A program made the position numbers and the translations under genes. A stretch of DNA of 51,206 nucleotides from Chloroflexota bacterium (GTDB lineage: Bacteria; Chloroflexota; Limnocylindria; Limnocylindrales; CSP1-4): NCBI GenBank assembly GCA_005889475.1, contig VBGT01000075.1:1-51206 (forward strand). The letters are read 5' to 3'. The notes beneath the pieces were generated by a model that saw nothing but the letters and a program-made list of their open reading frames with translations, was not told where the DNA came from and did no database searches. Positions 10,001-19,259 of the stretch are shown one piece after another. How positions within the stretch are numbered: position 1 is the stretch's first letter; the number at the start of each line of letters is the position of its first letter.

Positions 10001-10707
10001 GTCCTCCTCCCCGGCTCGGCCGGCTGCTCGGTCTCGACGGGGGGTGTTGACGGCGTCGAGTCCTGTCGCGTCCGCCGGCGGGTGCTTGTCGCGACCGGCT
10101 CGCGCGCCTCATCCGCAGCGTCGACCGGTCGCCGCGTGGTGGCGGCTTCACGCTCGGCCTCCGGCTCGGGTGTCTCCAGGAGGTCGGCGAACAGCGCGCG
10201 GTAGTGCACGAAGGCCTGGCGCAGCTGCTCGGTCGCGCCATCGCCCGAGCGTCGGCGGATCGCGATGGCGTGCGCCGTGCGGTAGTGGTCGACCACCTGC
10301 GGGTGGTTGACCGAGATGTCGGCCGCGCGCTGCTCGAAATCGCCGACCGGATAGCCACGCGCACGCATGACCTCGCCGATCAGCGTGTCCGCCTGGTCGA
10401 CGGCGCTGCCCGGGTCGTCGACGAACATCGCCTGGACCTCACGCCAGCGTTCGCCGAACCGGTCACGCGCGGCGGCGTCCAGCGGCCGGATCTCGAGCGC
10501 ATCGACCCGCTCCTGGCGCGCGCGGAGGTCGGCCTCGGCCTGTCGTCTGTCCTGGGCGGACTCGACCGTCCGCTCGTACTCGGGCCCGAATCGTCGCCGA
10601 AGCTCCTGGGACCGACGCCGTTGCATCGCCCAGATCGCGAGGCCCGCGATCGCCACGACCACCAGGATCGCGACGACGATCATCTCCACGTTGTTCACGA
10701 CGTGCAC
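9997..10707 (-). CDS. Membrane-anchored hypothetical protein, paralogous C-terminal domain
   Basis: N-terminal TM segment (VVAILVVVAIAGLAIWAMQRRR); GERWREVQAMFVDDPGSAVDQADTLIGEVMRARG...EQLRQAFVHYRALFADLL; 4-nt overlap with 9497..10000. Confidence 0.75.
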   Translation of the reverse strand: MHVVNNVEMIVVAILVVVAIAGLAIWAMQRRRSQELRRRFGPEYERTVESAQDRRQAEADLRARQERVDALEIRPLDAAARDRFGERWREVQAMFVDDPGSAVDQADTLIGEVMRARGYPVGDFEQRAADISVNHPQVVDHYRTAHAIAIRRRSGDGATEQLRQAFVHYRALFADLLETPEPEAEREAATTRRPVDAADEAREPVATSTRRRTRQDSTPSTPPVETEQPAEPGRRT

Positions 10708-10811
10708 CTCGGACTACTGGAGAGTTCGAGGAGACGCCCGATGGGGTTGCTCCGGCGCGCCCCGCCTCGCGAACCGGCTGGCAGGTGGGTGTCAGATCGC
10801 GGCCGAGCCGC

Positions 10812-11429
10812 TCAGGCGTGCTTGATCGTGATCCGCTCGATGATGTTGGCGACGTCCTCGCACTTGTCGATGGTCTCCTCGAGCAGGGCGTACACGTCTT
10901 TCCACTTGATCAGCTCGATCGGATGGCCGCCGCCCGCGAAAAGGTCGGCAATGGCCTTGCGCGCCAGCTGGTCGCCCTCGTTCTCGAGCCGGTGGACCTC
11001 GATCCAGTAGCGCTCGAGGCCCTTGAAGCCGCGCAGGTTCGCGAGCGCCTCCTGGAGCTGCTCGCACTGCTTGACGATGATCGATGCCTGCTGGACGGCA
11101 ACCGCCGTGGGCGCCTCGATCCGATACAGGATGAACGTGTCCGCGCATTCCTCGATGAAGTCGAGCACGTCGTCCAGCGCGCTGATCAGGCCGTGGATGT
11201 CCTCTCGGTCGAAGGGCGTGACGAAGGTCGACTCGAGACGCCGCCCGATCTCGTGGCTGATCTCGTCGCCGCGATGTTCGGCGTCGCGAATCTCGAGGGC
11301 GCGCTGCTCAGGAGCGTCGTAGGAGCGCAGCATCGCCTCGAACAGCCGGGCCGCCCCGAGGACGTTCGCGGCGTCCTCCGCGAACATGTCGAAGAAGCGC
11401 TCCTCGCGGGGGATGAGGCGCAGTCGCAT
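10812..11429 (-). CDS. DUF47/PhoU-like phosphate transport accessory (Pit accessory) protein
   Basis: REERFFDMFAEDAANVLGAARLFEAML...EHRGDEISHEIGRRLESTFVTPFDREDIHGLISALDDVLDFIE. Confidence 0.9.
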   Translation of the reverse strand: MRLRLIPREERFFDMFAEDAANVLGAARLFEAMLRSYDAPEQRALEIRDAEHRGDEISHEIGRRLESTFVTPFDREDIHGLISALDDVLDFIEECADTFILYRIEAPTAVAVQQASIIVKQCEQLQEALANLRGFKGLERYWIEVHRLENEGDQLARKAIADLFAGGGHPIELIKWKDVYALLEETIDKCEDVANIIERITIKHA

Positions 11430-11483
11430 CGGGACCAAGGGTAGCGTCGCCCGCGGCGCATCGGGTGTGCAATGCTCGCGCCG

Positions 11484-12869
11484 GTGGACAACGTCGTCAT
11501 CGTCTTCGTCGCGCTGCAGGCCGTTGCCGTCGCCGTCGCGCTCGGATTCGCCTGGTCGCGCGGCCGGACCCTCGAGGAGATCGACGAGTCGTTGCGCGAG
11601 GCCGAGGGCGCCGTACCCGGCGAGGGCAACGCCGTCACCGCCGGCGGGTCGAGCGAGGTCCTGGTCGATCGGCTGCGCAGGCTCCGCCGTCGCGCCGAGG
11701 CGGCCGAGTTCGGGCTGGAGCAGCGGCTGCGCGACCTGGCCTACCTGGCCGATCTCGTCGGCGTCGGCATCGTCCGCCTCAGCGACGATCTGCGGGTCGA
11801 GATCGCCAACACCGCCGCGCACGTATTCCTCCGGCGCGAGCCGGGCTCGATGCTCGGGCGGACGGCGATCGCGGCGCTCGGCGACCATCGCGTCGAGGCC
11901 ATCGCCCGGGGGGCTCGCGAGGCCGGCTGGGCGAGCGATGAGGTCATGCTCGCGGATCGCGAGCCCGACGGGACAGGCAGCACGCTCGTCGTCCGCGCCC
12001 GTCGCTCGCCCATCCTCGGCGTGTGGCTGGTGCTCGAGGACGTCGCCGAGCTCCGCCGACTGCAGCGGATCCGGGCGGAGTTCATCGACAACCTGTCGCA
12101 CGAGCTGCGCACGCCGATCACGACCGTCGGGCTGCTGGTCGAGTCGCTGACGCGCGACGCCGAGGGCGCGGCCGAGGCCGGCACGCCGGTCCCGGAAAGG
12201 ATGCGCGAGCGGATCGGCAAGCTCGAGGTGGAGACCGGCAACATCGCCCAGATGGTCGCCGAGCTGCTCGACCTCGCCCGGATCGAGAGCGGGGGCCGCC
12301 AGCTGCACCTCGACGACGTCGACCTGGGCCGGATCGCCGCGGAGTCCGCCGAACGCCTGCGGCCGTTTGCCGAGCGGCAGGGCGTGACGCTCCGGGTGCT
12401 GGTCGAGCCGGGCCTGCCGCCGGTCCGCGGCGAGGCGGCGAGGCTGGCGCAGGTGTTCGCAAACCTCGTGCACAACGCGGTCAAGTTCAGCCCGTCCGGC
12501 ACGGAGGTGCGGGTCGGCGTGGGGCGCGACCCGGACGGGTCGCGGATCGCGTCCCGGCCTCGCTCGGCCGCGGCGACGATGCTCGTGGGCTGGGTGTCGG
12601 ACGACGGGCCGGGGGTGGCCGCGGTGGATCAGCCGCGGATCTTCGAGCGCTTCTACAAGGGGGATCGGACGCGAAGCGGCGGCGGCGGGACCGGCCTCGG
12701 TCTGGCCATCGCCAGGCACATCGTGGAGGGCCACGGCGGCGTGATTCGCGTCGAATCCGAGGAGGGGAGGGGAGCGACGTTCACGTTCACCATCCCGGTC
12801 TCCGACGCGCCGGCCGACCGCCACGTCTCCGAGCGGAGCCCCGTGCCCGCGCGAGTCGCCGGTGGCTGA
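11484..12869 (+). CDS. Sensor histidine kinase (PhoR-like)
   Basis: HisKA FIDNLSHELRTPITTVGLLVESL; HATPase VFANLVHNAVKFSPSG, GDRTRSGGGGTGLGLAIARHIVEGHGG; GTG 11484 or ATG 11472 possible start. Confidence 0.9.
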   Translation: MDNVVIVFVALQAVAVAVALGFAWSRGRTLEEIDESLREAEGAVPGEGNAVTAGGSSEVLVDRLRRLRRRAEAAEFGLEQRLRDLAYLADLVGVGIVRLSDDLRVEIANTAAHVFLRREPGSMLGRTAIAALGDHRVEAIARGAREAGWASDEVMLADREPDGTGSTLVVRARRSPILGVWLVLEDVAELRRLQRIRAEFIDNLSHELRTPITTVGLLVESLTRDAEGAAEAGTPVPERMRERIGKLEVETGNIAQMVAELLDLARIESGGRQLHLDDVDLGRIAAESAERLRPFAERQGVTLRVLVEPGLPPVRGEAARLAQVFANLVHNAVKFSPSGTEVRVGVGRDPDGSRIASRPRSAAATMLVGWVSDDGPGVAAVDQPRIFERFYKGDRTRSGGGGTGLGLAIARHIVEGHGGVIRVESEEGRGATFTFTIPVSDAPADRHVSERSPVPARVAGG

Positions 12870-13635
12870 CCCGAGCCCGAGCCGCGGCCGGCCCGACGAG
12901 CTGCTGGTCGCGACGCTGAACCTGCGCAACATCGCCGATCGCTGGCCGGAGCGGATCTCGCTCCTCCTGGCCGACATGGCCGCACTCCAGCCCGACCTCA
13001 TCGGTCTCCAGGAGTGCGTCTTCGCCGTCCAGCAGGACCGGCTGCTGGGAGCTGCGGGCGAGGGCCGCTACGAATCGCGCCGCGGCTGGGCCGGCAGGCC
13101 CGAGTACGGCAACGCGGTCCTGGGCAGGGCGCCGCTGGCGCTCGCCGACGGACAGCGGTTGGAGCTCGATCACAACCGCTCCGCGCTCCGAGTCCCCGTG
13201 TCGCTGCCGTCCGGCGCGACGCTCGACTTCGTCGTCACCCACCTGCACCACCTGATGACCGGCGAGGCCGTCCGCGAGGCACAGGCCCAGGCCGTCACGC
13301 GCTGGCTTGCCGCCATCGCTGGACCGCTCGTGGTCGTCGGCGATTTCAACGCGGAGCCGACCGAACCGACGTACCGGGTGATGCTCGACGCCGGCTTCCG
13401 ATCCGCCCATGGCGAAGCGAACGGGGCCGAACCGGCGGTGACGTGGCCGTCGGGCATCAAGGCGCCGGGCATCGACGACGACGGCGAGCCTGGCTGTCTC
13501 GACTACATCTGGGTCCGTGGCCCGATCACGGTCGGGGCCTGTCGCCTGGCGTTCGACCGGCCCGCGGTCGACGACGCGACACTCTACCCGTCTGACCACC
13601 TCGGGCTGAGCGCGCGCATCCGCATCGGTGGCTGA
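12862..13635 (+). CDS. Endonuclease/exonuclease/phosphatase family protein
   Basis: ATLNLRNI...LIGLQECV...VVVGDFNAEPTEPTY...SDHLGLSA motifs; overlaps kinase stop by 8 nt. Confidence 0.88.
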   Translation: MADPSPSRGRPDELLVATLNLRNIADRWPERISLLLADMAALQPDLIGLQECVFAVQQDRLLGAAGEGRYESRRGWAGRPEYGNAVLGRAPLALADGQRLELDHNRSALRVPVSLPSGATLDFVVTHLHHLMTGEAVREAQAQAVTRWLAAIAGPLVVVGDFNAEPTEPTYRVMLDAGFRSAHGEANGAEPAVTWPSGIKAPGIDDDGEPGCLDYIWVRGPITVGACRLAFDRPAVDDATLYPSDHLGLSARIRIGG

Positions 13636-14308
13636 GACCCTGCGCCTCGCCCATCGCGGCGACTGGCGAGCTGCCCCCGAGAACTCGCTGGCGGCGATGG
13701 AAGCCGCCCTCCGGGTGCCCGCCTGCGACGGGCTCGAGCTCGACGTCCGGGCCTCCTCGGACGGCGTCCCGATCCTGCTCCATGACGGCTCGCTCCGACG
13801 CGTCCAGAAGGTCAATGCCGTGCCCTCGGCCCTCACGGCGGACGAGTGCGCAGGCCTCGGCATCGCATCCCTCGGCCACGTGCTCCGCACGGTCGGCTGC
13901 GACCCGTTCATCGACGTCGAGTTGAAGGAGCTGGTCCCTGCCGTTATCGACGTGCTGGAGCTCGAGCGCGGCGGAACCGGCGGCGACGGACGGCCGGTCC
14001 TGCGCGCCGCCGCGGTCTCGTCCTTCGAGCGGACGGTGCTCGAGTGGCTCGCGGCCGAGCGCCCGACCTGGCCGCGCTGGCTGAACGCCCGCGACCTCTC
14101 GCCAACGACGCTCGACCTTGCCACCTCGCTGGGCTGCTCCGCGATCTCGGTCTGGTGGCGCGCGATCGGTCCGCGGCGGGTCGAGCGAGCGCGCGATGCG
14201 GGTCTCGACATCGCCGCCTGGACGATCACCGACTCCGAGGCGTACCGGCGAGTCGAGGCATTGGGTGCGATCGCGATCTGCGCCGAGGGCGCCGCCCTCG
14301 ACGGTTGA
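13628..14308 (+). CDS. Glycerophosphodiester phosphodiesterase family protein
   Basis: RLAHRGDWRAAPENSLAAMEAALR...GLELDVRASSDGVPILLHDGSLRR; 8-nt overlap with upstream gene. Confidence 0.88.
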   Translation: MAETLRLAHRGDWRAAPENSLAAMEAALRVPACDGLELDVRASSDGVPILLHDGSLRRVQKVNAVPSALTADECAGLGIASLGHVLRTVGCDPFIDVELKELVPAVIDVLELERGGTGGDGRPVLRAAAVSSFERTVLEWLAAERPTWPRWLNARDLSPTTLDLATSLGCSAISVWWRAIGPRRVERARDAGLDIAAWTITDSEAYRRVEALGAIAICAEGAALDG

Positions 14309-14331
14309 GGCCCGCGCGCGGCGCGGGCCTC
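14307..14331. terminator. Hairpin between convergent GDPD and arsM transcription units
   Basis: GAGGCCCGCGC-GCG-GCGCGGGCCTC, 11-bp perfect stem with 3-nt loop; no clear U tract. Confidence 0.5.
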
Positions 14332-14350
14332 CCTTGATGATCGGTTCGAA

Positions 14351-14401
14351 TCAGCAGCCGCACGGACAGCTGGGACCGCACGGGCAGTCACAGGCCGACA
14401 T
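14351..14401 (-). CDS. Putative 16-aa Cys-rich (metallothionein-like) small protein MSACDCPCGPSCPCGC
   Basis: ATG-to-TGA ORF preceded by AAGGAGGTGA-GCTCG-ATG (full anti-SD complement), 24 nt after the arsM stop; 6 of 16 residues are Cys. Confidence 0.6.
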   Translation of the reverse strand: MSACDCPCGPSCPCGC

Positions 14402-14425
14402 CGAGCTCACCTCCTTCCGGGATCG

Positions 14426-15202
14426 TCACGCTGGCTTGGTCGCGCGGACGATTGCCGAATGCATGCCCGGGACGAGCTGATGCGTCGGCACGACCTCGAC
14501 ATCCGTCATGCCCACGGCGTTGAGCCCTGCCCGGAATTCCCGGAATGACAGGGCCCCGGCGATGCAGCCGACGTAGGAGCCACGCTCCGCCCGCTGCTGG
14601 GGGGTCAGGAGGTCGTCGGCAACGACGTCGCTGACGCCGACACGGCCGCCCGGCTTGAGGACGCGCGCCATCTCGGCGAAGACGGACGCTTTGTTCGACG
14701 CGAGGTTGATGACGCAGTTGCTGATGACGACGTCGACGCTTGCGTCATCGACCGGGAGCCGCTCGATGGTGCCCTTCCGAAACTCCACGTTCGATGCGCC
14801 GGCCTCCGTGGCGTTGCGCCGCGCCAGGGCCAGCATCTCGTCGGTCATGTCGATGCCGATCGCATGGCCGGTCGGTCCGACCCGGCGCGCAGAGAGCAGG
14901 ACATCGATGCCCCCGCCCGACCCGAGGTCGAGCACCGTCTCGCCCTCGCGCAGCTCGGCGACGGCGACGGGATTGCCACAGCCCAGCGATGCAAGCAGTG
15001 CCGCGTCCGGGATGCCCTCCCGCTCGGCCGCGTCGTACAGCTCGAGCCCGTACGTACCCGACGCGTCCGAGCAGCAACCGTCGCCGCAGGCACAGCCATC
15101 GGCGCAGCATCCCTCCGCGCGGGTGGCAGCCAGCACCGCTTCGGCGTACCGGTCGCGGACCTGCTGCTGGATCTCGTTGAGCTCGAGTGTCTGGTCGACC
15201 AT
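14426..15202 (-). CDS. arsM: Arsenite S-adenosylmethionine methyltransferase
   Basis: GETVLDLGSGGGIDVLLSARRVGPTGHAIGIDMTDEML, VISNCVINL; N-terminal Cys-rich GCCADGCACGDGCC. Confidence 0.93.
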   Translation of the reverse strand: MVDQTLELNEIQQQVRDRYAEAVLAATRAEGCCADGCACGDGCCSDASGTYGLELYDAAEREGIPDAALLASLGCGNPVAVAELREGETVLDLGSGGGIDVLLSARRVGPTGHAIGIDMTDEMLALARRNATEAGASNVEFRKGTIERLPVDDASVDVVISNCVINLASNKASVFAEMARVLKPGGRVGVSDVVADDLLTPQQRAERGSYVGCIAGALSFREFRAGLNAVGMTDVEVVPTHQLVPGMHSAIVRATKPA

Positions 15203-15252
15203 GGCTGCTCTCCTCTATGCGGCGTCGCCAAGACTCGCAGCGATATCGATTC

Positions 15253-15288
15253 TTGTCAATATCGAAATGTGTCGATATGATGCACGCC
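15253..15288 (+). promoter_or_regulatory. arsR promoter with operator palindrome in the -35/-10 spacer
   Basis: TTGTCA (15253-15258) - N17 - TATGAT (15276-15281) - N7 - ATG 15289; ATATCGA-AATGTG-TCGATAT at 15259-15278; overlapping minus-strand TTGACA for arsM. Confidence 0.75.
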
Positions 15289-15651
15289 ATGGCCAAGTCG
15301 ACGGACCCTGACGTTCTCCTGCTCGCCGCGCTCGCCGACCCGACCCGACTGGAGATCCTGCGCCAGCTCGCTGGGTCCGCGGAGGTGTGCGCCTGCGACT
15401 TCACCGATTGCTGCGGCGTCACCCAGCCGACGATCTCGCATCACCTGAAGGTGCTGCGCGACGCGGGCGTCGTCGTGTCCGAGCGGCGCGCGAGCTGGGT
15501 CTTCTACCGTGTCGCGCCCAACCTCATCGAGCGACTCGGCGGGATCGCCCAGACGCTGGTCCCCGGCGGGATCATCCCCGTCGCGGCATTGCTCAGCACC
15601 GGAGCAGCGTCGAAGTCAGGACGAGCGGTGGGTCGGCCGGCGACGGCCTGA
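15289..15651 (+). CDS. arsR: ArsR/SmtB-family transcriptional regulator
   Basis: LAALADPTRLEILRQLAGSAEVCACDFTDCCGVTQPTISHHLKVLRDAGVV; alternative ATGs at 15277 and 15280. Confidence 0.93.
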   Translation: MAKSTDPDVLLLAALADPTRLEILRQLAGSAEVCACDFTDCCGVTQPTISHHLKVLRDAGVVVSERRASWVFYRVAPNLIERLGGIAQTLVPGGIIPVAALLSTGAASKSGRAVGRPATA

Positions 15652-15664
15652 CCGAGCCGGCCGG

Positions 15665-16291
15665 TCAGTCCGGCACGGCTCCCGGCGGGATCAACCAGCG
15701 CAGCGCGCCCTCGCCGGGTGTGGCACCGGCATCGGGCAGGTCGATCCGGGCGATGGCGCCCTTGCGCAGCTCGATCGCGGCGCCGGTCAGCGTCGAGGCG
15801 ATCGCGCTGAAGTCCGGGTCGTGCCCGACCAGCAGGACGCGCCGGGCGTCCGGGTGGGCGGCGAGGATGCCCTCGAGGTCGCCGACCTCGAGGGCTGCCA
15901 CGAGGCGGCTCTCGTCGTCCGGCTTCACGTCGACGGCCTCGCCGACGATCCCTGCCGTCTGCGACGCACGGAGCTTGGGCGAGGTGAGGATGATGTCGGG
16001 TCGCCAGCCGATGCCCGCGAGCATGCTGCCGAGGCGACGCGCCTGCCGCTTGCCCTTCGCCGACAGCGGGCGGTCCGCGTCATCCCCGGGCCAGGCCATC
16101 GGATCGCCGGCGTCGGCGTGCCGGAGGAGATACAGCTGAAGCGGCTCGGGCGACTCGACGGAGTGCGCGGATGCAGTTGGATCCCCGGACGCTTTCGCGG
16201 CCTTCGCCGGCGGCTTCGCGGCGGCGTCGGCGCGCGCTCGTGACGTCCGTGACGTCCGGCGCGGGGCGGGGCGATCGCCCTGCTCGGTCAT
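15665..16291 (-). CDS. sixA: SixA-type phosphohistidine phosphatase (histidine phosphatase superfamily)
   Basis: LYLLRHADAGDP...DRPLSAKGKRQARRLGSML...VLLVGHDPDFS. Confidence 0.87.
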   Translation of the reverse strand: MTEQGDRPAPRRTSRTSRARADAAAKPPAKAAKASGDPTASAHSVESPEPLQLYLLRHADAGDPMAWPGDDADRPLSAKGKRQARRLGSMLAGIGWRPDIILTSPKLRASQTAGIVGEAVDVKPDDESRLVAALEVGDLEGILAAHPDARRVLLVGHDPDFSAIASTLTGAAIELRKGAIARIDLPDAGATPGEGALRWLIPPGAVPD

Positions 16292-16767
16292 GATCGGCGG
16301 TTCACGACGAGGGGCAGGAACGTGCGGATTCGTCCGGCGAGATCCTTGAGCGCCCGGTCGAAGGCCTGCTGGCGCTCCTCATCCGTGCCGGTTGCCTCCG
16401 CCGGGTCGTCGACGCCCCAGTGCAGGGTCACGCTCCCGCCCGGGAAGACCGGGCAGCTGGCCCGAGCCCGGTCGCATACGGTGATCACGTAGTCGAACCG
16501 CTGGCCCAGGAACTCAGCCACGGACTTCGAGCGGGCGCCCGTGATGTCGATGCCGACCTTGTCGAGCGATCGGATGGTCATCGGATGGACACCGCGCGGG
16601 CTGACCCCGGCGCTGACGACCTCGAACGCCGGGCCGCCGTCGCGCCGGAGCAGCGCCTCGGCCATCTGGCTCCGCGCCGAGTTGCCGGTGCAGACGAAGA
16701 TCACCCGGATCGGGGCCGCGGGGTCGCCGGTGCCGTCGGTGGGTACATCGACGCCCTGGACGCTCAT
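16288..16767 (-). CDS. arsC: Arsenate reductase, low-molecular-weight phosphatase family
   Basis: VIFVCTGNSARSQMAEALLRR P-loop (CTGNSARS) and VITVCDRARASCPVFPG; overlaps phoU stop and sixA start. Confidence 0.9.
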   Translation of the reverse strand: MSVQGVDVPTDGTGDPAAPIRVIFVCTGNSARSQMAEALLRRDGGPAFEVVSAGVSPRGVHPMTIRSLDKVGIDITGARSKSVAEFLGQRFDYVITVCDRARASCPVFPGGSVTLHWGVDDPAEATGTDEERQQAFDRALKDLAGRIRTFLPLVVNRRS

Positions 16768-17471
16768 GGGTTCAGATCCTCGATCCGGCCGGTCGCGAGG
16801 TAGACCACGTCCTCGGCAATGTTGGTCACGCGGTCGCCGATTCGCTCGACCCAGTGTGCCGCCAGGATCAGGCGCGTCCCGCGCTCGACCGTCTGGGGAT
16901 CGGTCCGCATCAGGTCGATGATGTCGGCGAAGGTCGTACGGTACAGGTGGTCGATCTCGTCGTCGCGACCGGCGACCTCGCGCGCGATCCTGTCGTCGAT
17001 GTCGATCAGGGCGCTCACGATGCCGCGGACCTGGTCGGCGGCGAGGCGGCCCATCTGGACGAGCACGGCCGTCTGGGGCAGCGGCGATTCCTCGACGAGC
17101 CGGCGCGCCTGCTTGGCGATCGACGACGCATGATCGCCGATTCGCTCGAGCTCGAAGGCGACGTGATCCAGGCCGATCAGGAACCGCAGGTCGCGTGCGA
17201 CCGGCGATTGCGTCGCGATGGTCGAGACGATCGTGTCGGCGATCTCGCGCTGGGCCTCGTTGATCCGGGCATCTGCAGCGACCACCGCGTCGGCCGTCTC
17301 GAGGTCGCGCTCCGCGACGGATCGCACCGCCTCCCGGATCTGCGCCTCGACGAGCGAGCCCATGCGCAGGATGCCGTCCTTGACGACCCGCTCCTCGCGG
17401 TCGAGCGTCGCTCGCGAGCCGGCCTGCTCCGGGCGGAGGATGGACACCCGCGCCGCGGTCTCGGCATCCAT
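16764..17471 (-). CDS. phoU: Phosphate signalling complex protein PhoU
   Basis: Tandem PhoU helices (LERIGDHASSIAKQARRL; VERIGDRVTNIAEDVVYLATG). Confidence 0.93.
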   Translation of the reverse strand: MDAETAARVSILRPEQAGSRATLDREERVVKDGILRMGSLVEAQIREAVRSVAERDLETADAVVAADARINEAQREIADTIVSTIATQSPVARDLRFLIGLDHVAFELERIGDHASSIAKQARRLVEESPLPQTAVLVQMGRLAADQVRGIVSALIDIDDRIAREVAGRDDEIDHLYRTTFADIIDLMRTDPQTVERGTRLILAAHWVERIGDRVTNIAEDVVYLATGRIEDLNP

Positions 17472-18358
17472 CAGCCGAACCTCCCCGAGATGTAGTCCTC
17501 GGTGAGCTGCTCCGCGGGGTTCGTGAAGATCCTCACCGTGTCGTCGGCTTCGACCAAGTAGCCGGCGCGCTCCTCGCCCATCGTGAAGAACGCTGTGCGA
17601 TCGCTCACCCGCGAGGCCTGCTGCATGTTGTGGGTCACGATGACGATCGTGTACTGCCGGCGCAGCTCGGCGATCAGCTCCTCGACCCGCAGGGTCGCGC
17701 TCGGGTCCAGGGCGGAGGCCGGCTCGTCCATCAGGATGACCTCGGGATCGACCGACAGCGCCCGGGCGATGCACAGGCGCTGCTGCTGCCCGCCCGAGAG
17801 CGAGGTCCCCGGCTGCCTGAGCTTGTCCTTGACCTCGTCCCATAGCGCCGACCGGCGGAGCGACCGCTCGACGACCTCGTCGAGCTCGGAGCGCTTGTGC
17901 CGACCGGTGAGCCGGAGGCCCGCCGTGACGTTGTCGTAGATCGACATCGTCGGGAATGGGTTCGGCCGCTGGAAGACCATGCCGACGACCCGTCGCAGCT
18001 GCACCGGATCGACGTCCGGGCGGTAGATGTCGATGCCGTCGAGGGTGACCACTCCCTCGACCCGAGCGCCCGGTGTCAGCTCGTGCATCCGGTTCAACGT
18101 CCGCAGGAACGTCGACTTGCCGCAGCCGGACGGCCCGATGATTGCCGTGACGGCACGAGGCGGGATCGTGAGGCTGACGTCACGCACCGCGCGGAATTCG
18201 CCGTAGTAGACGTTCAGGTCCTCGACGACGATCTCGCCGCTGACGATGTCGAGCGGCGACGCGGCAGGCCGCCGGTCCGGTGGCGCGAGCGGCGTAGCGC
18301 GCTCCGGCGGGGCCTCGATCGCCTCGTCGGGGCGCCGCACCGCGGTCTCCACGTTCAT
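17471..18358 (-). CDS. pstB: Phosphate ABC transporter ATP-binding protein
   Basis: [53 protein letters not shown]. Confidence 0.97.
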   Translation of the reverse strand: MNVETAVRRPDEAIEAPPERATPLAPPDRRPAASPLDIVSGEIVVEDLNVYYGEFRAVRDVSLTIPPRAVTAIIGPSGCGKSTFLRTLNRMHELTPGARVEGVVTLDGIDIYRPDVDPVQLRRVVGMVFQRPNPFPTMSIYDNVTAGLRLTGRHKRSELDEVVERSLRRSALWDEVKDKLRQPGTSLSGGQQQRLCIARALSVDPEVILMDEPASALDPSATLRVEELIAELRRQYTIVIVTHNMQQASRVSDRTAFFTMGEERAGYLVEADDTVRIFTNPAEQLTEDYISGRFG

Positions 18359-18368
18359 TTCCTCCACC

Positions 18369-19259
18369 CTAGCCGATCCGGCGGCCCCAGGACCGAGCCC
18401 GGACCGCGACGTTGATGATGAGCACGATGAGCAACAGCAGGAAGGCAGCGCCCCAGGCCTGCTGGTTGAGCGCGTCGACCGGTTGCCGTGCGTTGACGTA
18501 GATGAACAGCGGCAGCGAGTCCATCGGCCGCCCGAAGTCGCCGACGTTGACCACCCGGCTCCCGAGCGCCGTGAACAGCAGCGGCGCGGTCTCGCCCATG
18601 GCCCGCGCGATCGCCAGCATCGAGCCGGTGAGGATGCCAGGGAGGCCGGTCCGGAGCACGACCGAGAGGACAGTGCGCCAGGCCGGCACGCCCAGGGCAA
18701 GCGACGCCTCTCGCAGCGAGTTCGGGACCAGATGCAGCGACTCCTCGGTCGTGCGCATCACGACCGGGATCATGATCACGGCCAGCGCCACGCTGCCCGC
18801 GAACCCGTTGAACTGCTTGAACGGCAGCACCAGGAACGTGAACACGAAGACGCCGATGAGGATCGAGGGCATGCCGACCAGGACATCCGCACAGAACCGG
18901 ATGACCCGGGCCGACCGGCTGTTCGCGAACTCGGCGATGTAGACCGCCCCGAGCACGCCCACGGGAACGGCGATGAGGGCCGCCAGCGGGACCATCTGCA
19001 GCGTCCCCACGACCGCGTTCGCCGCGCCACCGCCGATGCCGAGGGCGCGCGGCGGCTTGGTGATCAGGTCGAGGCTGAGCGCGGAGAGGCCGTTCGCGGC
19101 CACGAAGAACAGCACCGCCGCAAGCGGCAGCGCGCACAGGAATGCCGCGCCCATGGCGATCGTGCGCATGGAGCGGTCGACGACCGTCCGGCGCCGCCCG
19201 ACCCGAGCGCCGGTCAGGCGCGCCGCCATCGACGGCTGGGCGATCACCGCGCCGGTCAT
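18369..19259 (-). CDS. pstA: Phosphate ABC transporter permease PstA
   Basis: Hydrophobic permease with [32 protein letters not shown] and [14 protein letters not shown]. Confidence 0.95.
   Translation of the reverse strand: MTGAVIAQPSMAARLTGARVGRRRTVVDRSMRTIAMGAAFLCALPLAAVLFFVAANGLSALSLDLITKPPRALGIGGGAANAVVGTLQMVPLAALIAVPVGVLGAVYIAEFANSRSARVIRFCADVLVGMPSILIGVFVFTFLVLPFKQFNGFAGSVALAVIMIPVVMRTTEESLHLVPNSLREASLALGVPAWRTVLSVVLRTGLPGILTGSMLAIARAMGETAPLLFTALGSRVVNVGDFGRPMDSLPLFIYVNARQPVDALNQQAWGAAFLLLLIVLIINVAVRARSWGRRIG

Noticed and set aside
14426-15202. ArsM N-terminal Cys cluster (GCCADGCACGDGCC) as a novel domain
   Set aside because: Cys-rich N-terminal segments are common in ArsM proteins; not treated as novel by itself.
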